DNA of 64,000 nt from Geojedonia litorea. GTDB lineage: Bacteria; Bacteroidota; Bacteroidia; Flavobacteriales; Flavobacteriaceae. A program made the translations under genes and the position numbers. This document shows positions 35,400 to 43,908 of this stretch, in pieces. The stretch lies in assembly GCF_042654525.1 (NCBI RefSeq), contig NZ_JBHSGP010000007.1:1-64000 (forward strand), given 5' to 3'. The first letter of the stretch is position 1. Every line of letters starts with the position of its first letter. Under the pieces are notes generated by a model, which was given only the letters and a program-made list of their open reading frames with translations, did not search any database and was not told the DNA's origin.

Positions 35400-36554
35400 T
35401 TATTTACTTATCACCTTTACGGTATTTTTTACTTGTTCAGCTATTTGCCTTGCTGTATTGATGTCTTCATTGACAATAGTAACATGGCCCATTTTTCTGA
35501 ATGGACGCGTTTGCTTTTTGCCGTAGATATGAGGCGTAACACCATCCATTTGCATGATAGCTTCAATGTTTTTATAGATTACGTCTCCCGAATACCCTTC
35601 AGCACCGACCAAATTTACCATAATTCCACCAACTTTACTATCTGTTTTTCCTAATGGAAGATTTAAAATCGCTCTTAAATGTTGTTCAAATTGCGAGGTG
35701 TAACTAGACTCAATAGTGTGATGCCCCGAATTATGAGGTCGTGGTGCTACTTCATTTACTAAAATCTCATCACTTTCGGTCTGAAACATTTCAACAGCCA
35801 ATAGGCCAACATGATTAAAAGCATTTGATATTTTTAACGCTATTTCTTGCGCTTTTGCAGCGACATCGGTGTCAATTCGTGCAGGACAAATTACATATTC
35901 TACCTGATTGGCTTCCGGATGAAATTCCATTTCAACTACAGGGTATGTTTTGACTTCTCCTTTTTGATTTCGTGCAACAATTACTGCCAATTCGTTTTTA
36001 AAAGGAATCATGGTTTCAGCAATACATTCGCCTTTTGGTAATTCTTTTAAATCGTCAAAGGTTCGAACAACTTTAACACCGTTGCCATCATAACCAAATT
36101 GAGCGGCTTTCCAAACAAATGGAAACTGAAGTCCACCATTACGAATAGTATCTTCAATTTCAGACAAATAGGCGAATCTTGTAAAATCGGCTGTTGGGAT
36201 ATCATGGTCTTTATAAAATAATTTTTGGGTCGCCTTGTTTTGAATAATTCGCAATGTTTTTGATGAGGGATAAACGCTTAAACCTTCTTTTTCTAGCGCT
36301 TCAAGGGCATCAACATTTACGTTTTCAATTTCGAAGGTGAGCAGATCTACCTGTTTTCCAAAGTTATAAACAGTATCATAATCCAAAAGATCGCCTTTTA
36401 CAAACGTGTTACAAGCTATTTTACAAGGCGCTTCATCACTGGCGTCTAATACATAGGTTTGAATATCAAATTTGCGGGTGTCGTACAACATCATTTTTCC
36501 TAATTGACCACCACCAAGAATACCGAGTTTAAAGTTTGAAGAGAAATAATTCAT
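35400..36554 (-). CDS. purK: 5-(carboxyamino)imidazole ribonucleotide synthase
   Basis: An ATP-grasp enzyme that carboxylates AIR to N5-CAIR, feeding PurE. The start at ATG 36554 (MNYFSSNFKLGILGGGQLG) gives 384 residues; the ORF is open to 36629, but a -7 box at 36619-36626 puts the transcript start downstream of that point. Visible features are the N-terminal ILGGGQLGKMMLYD, the ATP-binding PFVWKAAQFGYDGNGVKVV, the metal-binding VNEVAPRPHNSGHHTIE and the C-terminal lid HIYGKKQTRPFRKMGHV. It is co-transcribed with purE. Confidence 0.95.
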   Translation of the reverse strand: MNYFSSNFKLGILGGGQLGKMMLYDTRKFDIQTYVLDASDEAPCKIACNTFVKGDLLDYDTVYNFGKQVDLLTFEIENVNVDALEALEKEGLSVYPSSKTLRIIQNKATQKLFYKDHDIPTADFTRFAYLSEIEDTIRNGGLQFPFVWKAAQFGYDGNGVKVVRTFDDLKELPKGECIAETMIPFKNELAVIVARNQKGEVKTYPVVEMEFHPEANQVEYVICPARIDTDVAAKAQEIALKISNAFNHVGLLAVEMFQTESDEILVNEVAPRPHNSGHHTIESSYTSQFEQHLRAILNLPLGKTDSKVGGIMVNLVGAEGYSGDVIYKNIEAIMQMDGVTPHIYGKKQTRPFRKMGHVTIVNEDINTARQIAEQVKNTVKVISK

Positions 36555-36618
36555 AATAGCTCCCATGTTTGTGGGAATATTTTTAAAGAGGTTTATTATA
36601 AATTTTGCTTTTGCTCTG

Positions 36619-36626
36619 CAAAAATA
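36619..36626 (-). promoter_or_regulatory. -7 promoter element for purK-purE
   Basis: TATTTTTG on the minus strand, 64 bp upstream of the chosen purK start. It supports the shorter purK protein. No purine-riboswitch structure was recognised in the leader. Confidence 0.52.
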
Positions 36627-36691
36627 CACTTAAAAATGGAACAAACTTCCAAAATCATATTTCAAAAATGGTTATACGTCGATCTATTGGT

Positions 36692-36699
36692 TATCTTTG
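36692..36699 (+). promoter_or_regulatory. -7 promoter element for the HPRT-adenylate kinase gene
   Basis: TATCTTTG, an exact TAnnTTTG match, 20 bp upstream of the GTG start at 36720. Confidence 0.5.
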
Positions 36700-36719
36700 C
36701 ACTTCTAAAATAAAAACAA

Positions 36720-37829
36720 GTGATTAAGCTTCATGATTTACATTTTAAGCCTTTTATTTCGGAAGAAGAGATAGAGGCTGCGGTTAAACGTATGGCTCAA
36801 ACCATTGCCAATGACTTGAAAGATGAGGTGCCTGTTTTTGTAGGTATTTTGAATGGATCATTCATGTTTGTGAGTGATTTTGTAAAAAAATATCCAAAAC
36901 CTTGCGAAGTGACTTTTATTAAGCTGGCATCGTATGAAGGTGTGAAATCAACTGAAGATATTCAGCGATTGATTGGCTTAACCCAAGACCTGTCAGGTCG
37001 AACAGTTGTGATTTTAGAAGACATTATAGATTCTGGAAATACTTTGGCAGAAGTCTATCGTATTTTCAAAAGCGAGAATGTAAAGAACTTATATATAGCG
37101 ACTTTATTTTATAAACCTGAAGCCTATAAAAAGGATTTTAAACTGCATTATGTAGGTATTGAAATTCCTGATAGATTTATTGTAGGGTATGGTTTAGATT
37201 ATAACGGATTAGGTCGTGATTTACCATCAGTATATCAACTTAAACAAACACAATACATGACTAACATTGTACTATTTGGGCCTCCAGGTGCCGGAAAAGG
37301 AACACAAGCTAATTTTTTAAAAGAAAAATACAATCTTGTACATATTTCAACTGGAGATGTCTTTCGATTTAATATCAAAAACGAAACAGCTCTAGGCATG
37401 TTAGCCAAATCGTATATGGATAAAGGTGATTTGGTTCCAGATCAAGTTACCATTGATATGTTAAATGCTGAAGTTGAGAAAAATGCCGACGCCAATGGCT
37501 TTATTTTTGACGGTTTTCCGCGTACTAATGCCCAAGCCGATGCTTTAGACCAACTTATGGATAGTAAGGATTCACAAATAAATGCCATGATTGCGTTAGA
37601 AGTTGATGATGAAGTATTGGTAAAGCGACTTTTGGAGAGAGGAAAAACAAGTGGAAGGCCTGATGACGCTGACGAAACCATTATAAGAAATCGAATCAAA
37701 GAATATTACAATAAAACAGCTGTTTTAAAGGATTATTATTCTGCACAAAACAAGTACTTTGGTGTTGATGGTGTTGGAAGCATAGAAGAAATTACAAAAC
37801 GCTTAAGCCAAGTAATAGATAATCTTTAA
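36720..37829 (+). CDS. Fused hypoxanthine phosphoribosyltransferase - adenylate kinase
   Basis: One 369-residue frame carries two complete purine enzymes. Residues 1-179 are an HPRT (IMP/GMP salvage from PRPP): VGILNGSFMFVSDF and the PRPP loop LEDIIDSGNTL (99-109). Residues 180-369 are adenylate kinase: the P-loop GPPGAGKGT (187-195), HISTGDVFR, FIFDGFPRTNAQADALD, and the LERGKTSGRPDD lid. There is no zinc-finger lid insert, so it is the short type. Met180 could be an internal start for free Adk (hpt and adk equivalents). The start is GTG 36720. The fusion links salvage to nucleotide phosphorylation. Confidence 0.93.
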   Translation: MIKLHDLHFKPFISEEEIEAAVKRMAQTIANDLKDEVPVFVGILNGSFMFVSDFVKKYPKPCEVTFIKLASYEGVKSTEDIQRLIGLTQDLSGRTVVILEDIIDSGNTLAEVYRIFKSENVKNLYIATLFYKPEAYKKDFKLHYVGIEIPDRFIVGYGLDYNGLGRDLPSVYQLKQTQYMTNIVLFGPPGAGKGTQANFLKEKYNLVHISTGDVFRFNIKNETALGMLAKSYMDKGDLVPDQVTIDMLNAEVEKNADANGFIFDGFPRTNAQADALDQLMDSKDSQINAMIALEVDDEVLVKRLLERGKTSGRPDDADETIIRNRIKEYYNKTAVLKDYYSAQNKYFGVDGVGSIEEITKRLSQVIDNL

Positions 37830-37953
37830 TTGGTATTGAATCGATGAATTGTTAAAACGTTTAATTGATTAACCTCAAGTATTCTAAAATATTATTGATA
37901 ACCCTCTGAAATTTCATTTAAACAGATAAACAGTTCAACTTTTAAACAAGACT

Positions 37954-38952
37954 ATGACCGAAGGGAATTTTGTTGATTATGTAAAAATACACGTGTCATC
38001 CGGAAACGGAGGTAAAGGCTCTATGCATTTACATCGCGAAAAATATGTGGCCAAAGGAGGTCCAGATGGTGGCGATGGTGGACGAGGAGGTCACGTGATT
38101 ATAAAAGGCAACAAAAACTTATGGACACTGTTGCATTTAAAGTTTAAACGCCATATTAAAGCTGAACATGGTGAACATGGTAGTAGCGCCAGAAGTACAG
38201 GCGCAGATGGTAAAGATGCCTTTATAGAAGTGCCTTTAGGAACTGTTATTCGAGATGCTGAAACCAACGATATTCTTTTTGAAATTACAGAAGATGGCGA
38301 AGAAAAGATTGTTGTTGAAGGCGGTATGGGAGGCCGTGGAAATTGGCATTTCAAATCGGCCACTAATCAAACACCGCGTTACGCACAACCAGGCATACCA
38401 TTAGAAGAAAAGACCATTTTAATGGAGCTAAAAGTGTTGGCCGATGTTGGATTGGTTGGTTTTCCAAATGCAGGAAAATCGACATTACTGTCGGTAATAA
38501 CATCTGCCAAACCAAAAATTGCCGACTATGAATTTACGACGTTAAAACCTAATTTAGGGATTGTTAAGTATCGTGATTTTCAAACCTTCGTTATGGCAGA
38601 TATACCTGGTATAATTGAAGGCGCTGCTGAAGGCAAAGGTCTTGGTCATTATTTTTTAAGGCATATTGAACGCAATTCTGTACTTTTATTTTTGATCCCG
38701 GCAGATGCTGATGATATATTGAAACAGTATGAAATCCTATTGGACGAATTGCGACGCTACAACCCCGAAATGCTTGATAAGGAACGCCTGATAGCCATTT
38801 CAAAATGTGACATGTTGGATGATGAGCTAAAGTCTGAATTAAAGATTGAATTAGATAAAACATTACCTATAAAATATCTGTTTATTTCTTCGGTAGCACA
38901 GCAAGGTATCACTGAATTAAAGGATAGTTTGTGGAAGATGTTGAATGATTAA
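37954..38952 (+). CDS. obgE: Obg-family GTPase (short form)
   Basis: A ribosome-associated GTPase needed for 50S assembly and stress control. Of 332 residues, the N-terminal Obg glycine-rich domain (FVDYVKIHVSSGNGGKGSMH, then GGPDGGDGGRGGHV) is followed by a G domain: G1 FPNAGKST, G2 TTLKPNLG, G3 DIPGIIEGAAEG, G4 ISKCDM, G5 SSVAQQG. The C-terminal OCT domain found in some Firmicutes proteins is absent, which is normal for many lineages. The ion-channel gene follows after 5 bp. Confidence 0.95.
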   Translation: MTEGNFVDYVKIHVSSGNGGKGSMHLHREKYVAKGGPDGGDGGRGGHVIIKGNKNLWTLLHLKFKRHIKAEHGEHGSSARSTGADGKDAFIEVPLGTVIRDAETNDILFEITEDGEEKIVVEGGMGGRGNWHFKSATNQTPRYAQPGIPLEEKTILMELKVLADVGLVGFPNAGKSTLLSVITSAKPKIADYEFTTLKPNLGIVKYRDFQTFVMADIPGIIEGAAEGKGLGHYFLRHIERNSVLLFLIPADADDILKQYEILLDELRRYNPEMLDKERLIAISKCDMLDDELKSELKIELDKTLPIKYLFISSVAQQGITELKDSLWKMLND

Positions 38953-38957
38953 TTGTT

Positions 38958-39668
38958 ATGAGAGATTATATTAAAACTATAATTGAATATAATGATAATA
39001 GATTGAGCAGATTATTCGCTGTTTTCATCCAAGTTCTCATTTTTATATCTATTATTTCATTTTCAATTGAAACCATTCCAAACTTAAAGCCGCAAACACG
39101 AGTCATTCTGCAATCCATTGAAGTATTTTGTGTCGTTATTTTTACAATTGAATACCTGCTTCGAATTTATGTGGCGAATCATAAACTCAAGTTTATATTC
39201 AGTTTTTTTGGTCTTATTGACTTTTTAGCAATTCTGCCTTTTTACTTGTCATTTGGATTAGATTTGAGATCACTAAGGGCCTTGAGGTTTTTTAGACTTT
39301 TTAGAATTTTAAAACTGGCACGCTATAACAAAGCGATCAACCATTTTTCCAGAGCAATTAAATCTGCAAGAGAGGAAATATTTTTGTTTATTTTTATTAC
39401 GCTTATCTTAATATATTTCTCTGCAGTTGGTATCTATTATTTTGAAAATCAAGAACAGCCTGAACATTTTTCTTCAATTTTTGACAGTTTGTGGTGGGCT
39501 ATAATAACCCTTACAACTGTTGGCTATGGAGATATTTACCCAATAACAGTAGGAGGTAAGGTCTTTACATTTTTAATTTTAATGATTGGTTTGGGCATTG
39601 TAGCGGTTCCTACCGGTATTATTTCTTCAGCTTTGACCAAATCTGTGGATGACAAAACATCAAAATAA
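38958..39668 (+). CDS. Voltage-gated-type potassium channel
   Basis: A 236-residue, six-helix channel subunit of the Kv/ion-transport fold in the inner membrane. Helix S4 carries an arginine series in DLRSLRALRFFRLFRILKLA (Arg at 104, 107, 110, 113, 116), the voltage-sensor pattern. The pore loop has the potassium filter TVGYGD (187-192). S6 contains the glycine hinge region (ILMIGLGIVAVPTG). There is no long cytoplasmic regulatory domain. It is 5 bp after obgE and 28 bp before the DUF4136 gene. Ion selectivity is inferred from the filter. Confidence 0.92.
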   Translation: MRDYIKTIIEYNDNRLSRLFAVFIQVLIFISIISFSIETIPNLKPQTRVILQSIEVFCVVIFTIEYLLRIYVANHKLKFIFSFFGLIDFLAILPFYLSFGLDLRSLRALRFFRLFRILKLARYNKAINHFSRAIKSAREEIFLFIFITLILIYFSAVGIYYFENQEQPEHFSSIFDSLWWAIITLTTVGYGDIYPITVGGKVFTFLILMIGLGIVAVPTGIISSALTKSVDDKTSK

Positions 39669-39696
39669 TTTTTCGTTATCTTTAAACTAAAAAGAA

Positions 39697-40218
39697 ATGA
39701 AAACCTTATCCCCAATTTTAGTTCTCCTACTTTTTATGTCATGTGCTCCAATTAGAGTGAATTATGACTATGAGAGAGGCACTGATTTTTCAACCTATAA
39801 AACCTATAATTATTATCAAGACCTAAATACAGGTTTAAGTGAATTGGATACAAATCGCCTATTGGATGCTTTGGATGCTGGGTTACAAGCCAAAGGCTTT
39901 TCGTTGTCAGAAACACCAGATTTTTTCATCAATATTGTAAGTGATGAATATCAAGAAGCACAGCGCAATTCGGTAGGAGTGGGTATGGGCGGAACAGGAC
40001 GTAATGTTGGTGGTGGTATATCTATTGGAATACCAATAGGCCAAAGCTCTATAAACCGTCAAATTATTTTCGATTTTGTAGATGAAAATGGAAAAGGACT
40101 TTTTTGGCAAGCCGTAAGTGAAAGTTCCTATAATCCAAATGCTACACCAGAACAAAGAGAAACAAAATTAAAGGCGATTGTTGATAAAGTATTATCAGGA
40201 TATCCGCCAAAAAAATAA
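39697..40218 (+). CDS. DUF4136 lipoprotein
   Basis: A 173-residue envelope lipoprotein. The signal is ILVLLLFMSCAP, with the lipid Cys at residue 16. The DUF4136 domain follows: VNYDYERGTDFSTYKTYNY at the start, LLDALDAGLQAKGFSLSETP, a glycine-rich loop (VGMGGTGRNVGGG), then IIFDFVDENGKGLFWQA. The function is unknown. It may be co-transcribed with the channel upstream and the SDR 16 bp downstream. Confidence 0.88.
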   Translation: MKTLSPILVLLLFMSCAPIRVNYDYERGTDFSTYKTYNYYQDLNTGLSELDTNRLLDALDAGLQAKGFSLSETPDFFINIVSDEYQEAQRNSVGVGMGGTGRNVGGGISIGIPIGQSSINRQIIFDFVDENGKGLFWQAVSESSYNPNATPEQRETKLKAIVDKVLSGYPPKK

Positions 40219-40234
40219 TAAAATCAGATAAATC

Positions 40235-40960
40235 ATGAAAACATTAAGTAGTAAGGTGGCGCTAATAACCGGTGGTACCAAAGGCATTGGTTTTGGTATC
40301 GCTCAAAGTTTGTTAGAGGAAGGTATTAATGTTGCTATTACAGGAAGAGATCTAACAACTGCACAAGATACTGCAAAAGAATTGAATGCCGGATTGAATT
40401 CTAAAGCAAAAGCAATTGGTTTACAAGCAGATGTAAGAAACTTTGAGAGTCAAAAGAAGGCAGTTGAAAGTATAATGGCACAGTTTGGACAATTAGATAT
40501 CGTAATAGCTAATGCCGGTTTAGGGCATTTTGCAAGTATCGAAGACTTAACACCAGCACAATGGCAAGAAACGATTGATACCAATTTAACCGGTGCTTTT
40601 TATACCATTAAAGCCAGTGTTGATGCGTTAAAACAGTCTAAAGGCTATTATATTACTATTTCCAGTTTGGCAGGCGCCAATTTTTTCGCCAAAGGTTCTG
40701 CCTATAATGCCAGTAAATTTGGACTTACCGGTTTTACACAAGCCGTGATGCTCGATTTGCGCCATCATGGAATCAAAGTGAGTACCATAATGCCGGGATC
40801 GGTATCTACCTATTTCAACGGGAATGAACCTGACCATAGTGATGCTTGGAAGATTCAAATTGAAGATATCGGCGAATTGGTCATCGATTTACTAAAAATG
40901 AATCCCAGAACTTTACCAAGCAAGATTGAGGTCAGGCCAAGTATGCCACCTAGTAAATAA
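40235..40960 (+). CDS. Short-chain dehydrogenase/reductase
   Basis: A 241-residue classical SDR, NAD(P)-dependent. It has the Rossmann motif TGGTKGIGFGIAQ, the ANAG motif (IVIANAGLGHF), a catalytic Ser in ITISSLAGANFF, and YNASKFGL as the Tyr-x3-Lys pair; LRHHGIKVSTIMPGSV is typical downstream. The substrate is unknown. It closes the obgE - channel - DUF4136 run. The sequence is not a duplicate of the other SDR at 17466. Confidence 0.92.
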   Translation: MKTLSSKVALITGGTKGIGFGIAQSLLEEGINVAITGRDLTTAQDTAKELNAGLNSKAKAIGLQADVRNFESQKKAVESIMAQFGQLDIVIANAGLGHFASIEDLTPAQWQETIDTNLTGAFYTIKASVDALKQSKGYYITISSLAGANFFAKGSAYNASKFGLTGFTQAVMLDLRHHGIKVSTIMPGSVSTYFNGNEPDHSDAWKIQIEDIGELVIDLLKMNPRTLPSKIEVRPSMPPSK

Positions 40961-40974
40961 ATTCAATATTAATT

Positions 40975-41231
40975 CTATTTAACGTGAAGTCGAACACCTT
41001 CACTATGACTGCTAAATTCTGGTGCGTACATACTTTGTATGGTGGTTATACCATTGCTCATATTACCGGCATTGTTGACCCTTAAATCATATTCAAATCC
41101 ACATACGCTTTTTGATAATCCGTCGGCTTCAAAAGCAATTACTTTTTGCCAAAGATTTTGTAATTATTAGATTGAGCATTTGAGAAATTTGCAAAAAGAA
41201 GAAGTAGCATTAGTGAATTTAATAGCTTCAT
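40975..41231 (-). pseudogene. Micro-pseudogene: fused N- and C-terminal ends of an alpha-2-macroglobulin-like gene
   Basis: On the minus strand an ATG at 41231 opens a perfect signal peptide (MKLLNSLMLLLLFANF..AQ), then SNNYK. The frame then breaks at a T4 run (41156-41159; A4 on the coding strand). One added A restores NNYKNLWQKVIAFEADGL, then SKSV, fusing at once to GFEYDLRVNNAGNMSNGITT and IQSMYAPEFSSHSEGVRLHV ending K-stop at 40975. The first part resembles the N-terminus, and the second the extreme C-terminus (SMYAPEF), of the roughly 1,900-residue Bacteroidota A2M proteins. The middle appears deleted. The family assignment is from memory; the coding remnant and frameshift are read directly. 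Confidence 0.7.
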
Positions 41232-41329
41232 ATATTATATTTTAAAATCTGATTGACTGTTTTTTACGTAAAATTATATGAGTTTTTTATTTAAAGACTA
41301 AATATAAAATCCTTACGTTGTTAAAGTGA

Positions 41330-41353
41330 AGTTAACTATTTTTAAAGTTAACT
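41330..41353. promoter_or_regulatory. Two AGTTAACT palindromes upstream of the TPR gene
   Basis: AGTTAACT occurs at 41330-41337 and 41346-41353 (16-bp period), with a partial third copy (ATTAACT) beginning at about 41356. They lie 48-71 bp upstream of the promoter element at 41401. A possible operator; AT-rich chance repeats cannot be excluded. Confidence 0.35.
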
Positions 41354-41400
41354 CCATTAACTTTATTTTGGATTCACAAAAACAATTCCAATAGAACGTT

Positions 41401-41408
41401 TAGATTTG
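41401..41408 (+). promoter_or_regulatory. -7 promoter element close to the TPR gene start
   Basis: TAGATTTG, an exact TAnnTTTG match, ending 7 bp before the ATG at 41416. The expected leader is only a few bases. Confidence 0.48.
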
Positions 41409-41415
41409 CAATTGC

Positions 41416-42387
41416 ATGAAAAAATATGTTATGAGGGCTTTTATTCTTCTCTTTATGTTTCCAGCTTGTGTCTGGAGTCAGGCAGCAATTGTTCAGGCAG
41501 AACAGTTATTTACTCAAAAACAATACGCCAAAGCTGAACTGGTGTTAAATACTTATGTTTCCAGTTCGCCAAAAGATTTGAAGGCCCTTGAGCTATTAGG
41601 TGATGCTTATGGTCATCAAAAGAAATGGGACAATGCGATAGAACTGTACAAAAAATTAGTCTCTGCTCAACCTAACAACGCTAATTATCATTACAAGTAT
41701 GGTGGGGCGTTAGGTATGAAAGCCCTAACGGTAAGCAAGCTTACGGCATTGTCCATAATAGACGATGTAAAAGAAGCATTTTTAAAAGCGGCCGAATTAG
41801 ATCCAACACATATAAACACAAGATGGGCATTGGTTGAACTCTACATGCAATTACCTGGAATAGTAGGTGGAAGCAAGAGTAAATCCTTCAAGTATGCCGA
41901 AGAGTTGGAAAAACTTTCAAAGGTTGATGGTTACTTAGCAAAAGGGTACATTTATGAATACGATAATGAGCCTAAAAAGGCAGAATATTATTATAAAATG
42001 GCGATTAATGAAGGTGGCTCGTTGTTTTGTTTCAATAAGTTGACCACATTTTACGAAAAGCAAAAGGAGCCTCAAAAGGTTCTTGCCAATCTTGAAGCTA
42101 CCCAACAAAAACATAAGCGCAATGCCCTTTATTACCAAATTGGAAAAGTTGCTGCCGAATATAATATTGAGCTCAATAAAGGAGAGCAATGTTTACATCA
42201 CTATTTGAAAAATTATTCAGGAGAAGATGGCGTGCCTAAAGCTTGGGCTAATTATCGTTTGGCCCAGATCTATAAACATAAAGGTGAAAAAAATAGAGCC
42301 CTTGAATACATTGATAAGGCCATCACCGAGCTACCAAAATCAAAGCAGTTCCTCGAAGAAAGAAAAGATATTAGCGCACTTCGGTAA
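41416..42387 (+). CDS. Exported tetratricopeptide-repeat protein
   Basis: A 323-residue protein with a signal peptide (AFILLFMFPACVWSQ) followed by helical TPR repeats. The clearest are AEQLFTQKQYAKAELVLN, LELLGDAYGHQKKWDNAIEL, AFLKAAELDPTHINTRWALV and the last, IYKHKGEKNRALEYIDKAI. It is predicted periplasmic and probably a scaffold for protein contacts; no partner is evident. It has its own promoter region and is followed by a 138-bp gap before mpl. Confidence 0.85.
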   Translation: MKKYVMRAFILLFMFPACVWSQAAIVQAEQLFTQKQYAKAELVLNTYVSSSPKDLKALELLGDAYGHQKKWDNAIELYKKLVSAQPNNANYHYKYGGALGMKALTVSKLTALSIIDDVKEAFLKAAELDPTHINTRWALVELYMQLPGIVGGSKSKSFKYAEELEKLSKVDGYLAKGYIYEYDNEPKKAEYYYKMAINEGGSLFCFNKLTTFYEKQKEPQKVLANLEATQQKHKRNALYYQIGKVAAEYNIELNKGEQCLHHYLKNYSGEDGVPKAWANYRLAQIYKHKGEKNRALEYIDKAITELPKSKQFLEERKDISALR

Positions 42388-42525
42388 AATTTTGCGCATA
42401 GTAATTCAGTAGTCTTAAAAGGAAGTATAGTGAAACATACAGTAGGGGTTATAATAAAAAAACATGCTAGTATTCGTGGCTAAAAAACTGGCAATCCTTA
42501 TATTTACCGTCTTCAAAATAGGTTT

Positions 42526-43881
42526 ATGAACGTACATTTTATAGCAATTGGTGGTGCTGCCATGCACAATCTGGCCATTGCTTTGCACAATAAGGGTTAT
42601 CAAGTAACAGGAAGTGATGATGAAATATTTGATCCTTCAAAATCGAGATTGGCAGCCAAAGGCCTTCTACCGGAAACTTATGGTTGGTTTCCTAATAAAA
42701 TCAATGCCAACCTAGATGCTATTGTACTGGGAATGCATGCTAAAGCTGATAATCCAGAACTTTTAAAAGCTCAAGAATTAGGCCTTAAAATTTTCAGTTA
42801 TCCCGAATTTTTATACGAACAATCCAAAACTAAAACACGTGTAGTAATTGGTGGAAGCCATGGTAAAACCACAATAACGTCCATGATTTTACATGTAATG
42901 CACTATCACGACAAAGATGTAGACTATATGGTTGGCGCGCAATTGGAGGGCTTTGAAGTTATGGTGAAGTTGACCGAGGACAATGATTTTATAGTGCTAG
43001 AAGGTGATGAATATTTAAGTTCACCAATTGATAGACGACCTAAATTTCACTTATATAAACCAAACATCGCCTTGTTAAGCGGTATTGCTTGGGACCATAT
43101 TAATGTTTTTCCAACTTATGAGAACTATGTGGAGCAGTTCAGCATATTTGTGGACAGTGTTGTTAAAGGCGGAAGTATGAATTATAATGAAGAAGATCCT
43201 GAAGTAAAGCGGGTTGTTGAAGCTTCTGAAAATACCATCAGAAAATTGCCTTATCGCACACCTGAATATTCGGTTGAAATTGGTCAGACGCTTTTAGAAA
43301 CCCCGGAAGGGCCTTTGCCTATTGAGGTATTTGGCAAACATAATCTGAATAATTTAGCAGGAGCCAAATGGATTTGTCAACATATGGGAATTGACGAAGA
43401 TGATTTTTATGAAGCTATTGCTACATTTAAGGGTGCCAGTAAGCGCCTCGAAAAGATTGCTGAAAGTAAAACAAGTGTGGCTTATAAGGATTTTGCACAT
43501 TCGCCTAGCAAAGTAGAAGCCACTTCCAGAGCCGTTAAGGAACAATACAGTGATAGACGATTGTTAGCTTGTTTGGAGTTGCACACCTATAGCAGCTTAA
43601 ATGCTGAATTTTTAAAGGAATATAAAGGCGCTTTGGATGCGGCAGATGTTGCGGTTGTATTTTACTCACCACATGCCGTTGAAATAAAGAAACTGGAAGA
43701 AGTTACCGAAACACAAATAGCCGAAGCCTTTGAGCGGGAGGATTTAATCATTTACACCAATCCAAATGATTTTAAACAATTTCTGTTTACTCAAAACCTC
43801 AATAATACAGCATTGTTATTAATGAGCTCTGGAAATTATGGTGGTTTGGATTTTGATGAGGTTAAAGGGTTGATAAATTAG
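42526..43881 (+). CDS. mpl: UDP-N-acetylmuramate:tripeptide ligase Mpl (murein recycling)
   Basis: Ligates recycled L-Ala-gamma-D-Glu-meso-DAP to UDP-MurNAc, so it reuses peptidoglycan fragments. The 451 residues match Mpl. The N-terminal MurC-like fold is FIAIGGAAMHNLAIALHNKG, the P-loop is GGSHGKTTITS, followed by VGAQLEGFEVMVKL and the conserved IVLEGDEYLSSPIDRRPKF. The C-terminal signature is VAYKDFAHSPSKVEATSRAV. The DEYLSSPIDRRPKF and AHSPSK signatures separate it from MurC. Presence of Mpl implies DAP-type peptidoglycan. It is monocistronic as far as seen. Confidence 0.94.
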   Translation: MNVHFIAIGGAAMHNLAIALHNKGYQVTGSDDEIFDPSKSRLAAKGLLPETYGWFPNKINANLDAIVLGMHAKADNPELLKAQELGLKIFSYPEFLYEQSKTKTRVVIGGSHGKTTITSMILHVMHYHDKDVDYMVGAQLEGFEVMVKLTEDNDFIVLEGDEYLSSPIDRRPKFHLYKPNIALLSGIAWDHINVFPTYENYVEQFSIFVDSVVKGGSMNYNEEDPEVKRVVEASENTIRKLPYRTPEYSVEIGQTLLETPEGPLPIEVFGKHNLNNLAGAKWICQHMGIDEDDFYEAIATFKGASKRLEKIAESKTSVAYKDFAHSPSKVEATSRAVKEQYSDRRLLACLELHTYSSLNAEFLKEYKGALDAADVAVVFYSPHAVEIKKLEEVTETQIAEAFEREDLIIYTNPNDFKQFLFTQNLNNTALLLMSSGNYGGLDFDEVKGLIN

Positions 43882-43908
43882 TCCTTCTTTTTATTAAGTT
43901 AGGAAGAT

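Noticed and set aside
36554..36629. Longer start for purK
   Set aside because: A -7 element at 36619-36626 would put transcription start inside this stretch, and PurK relatives begin near MNYFSSNFKLGIL.
37954..38952. ObgE thought to be truncated at the C-terminus
   Set aside because: The OCT domain is absent in many Obg proteins; the G domain motifs are complete and the stop is natural.
41139..41231. A 30-codon ORF with a signal peptide as a real small protein gene
   Set aside because: The signal peptide is followed by a premature stop, while the continuation lies one frame off; it is better explained as a remnant with a frameshift.
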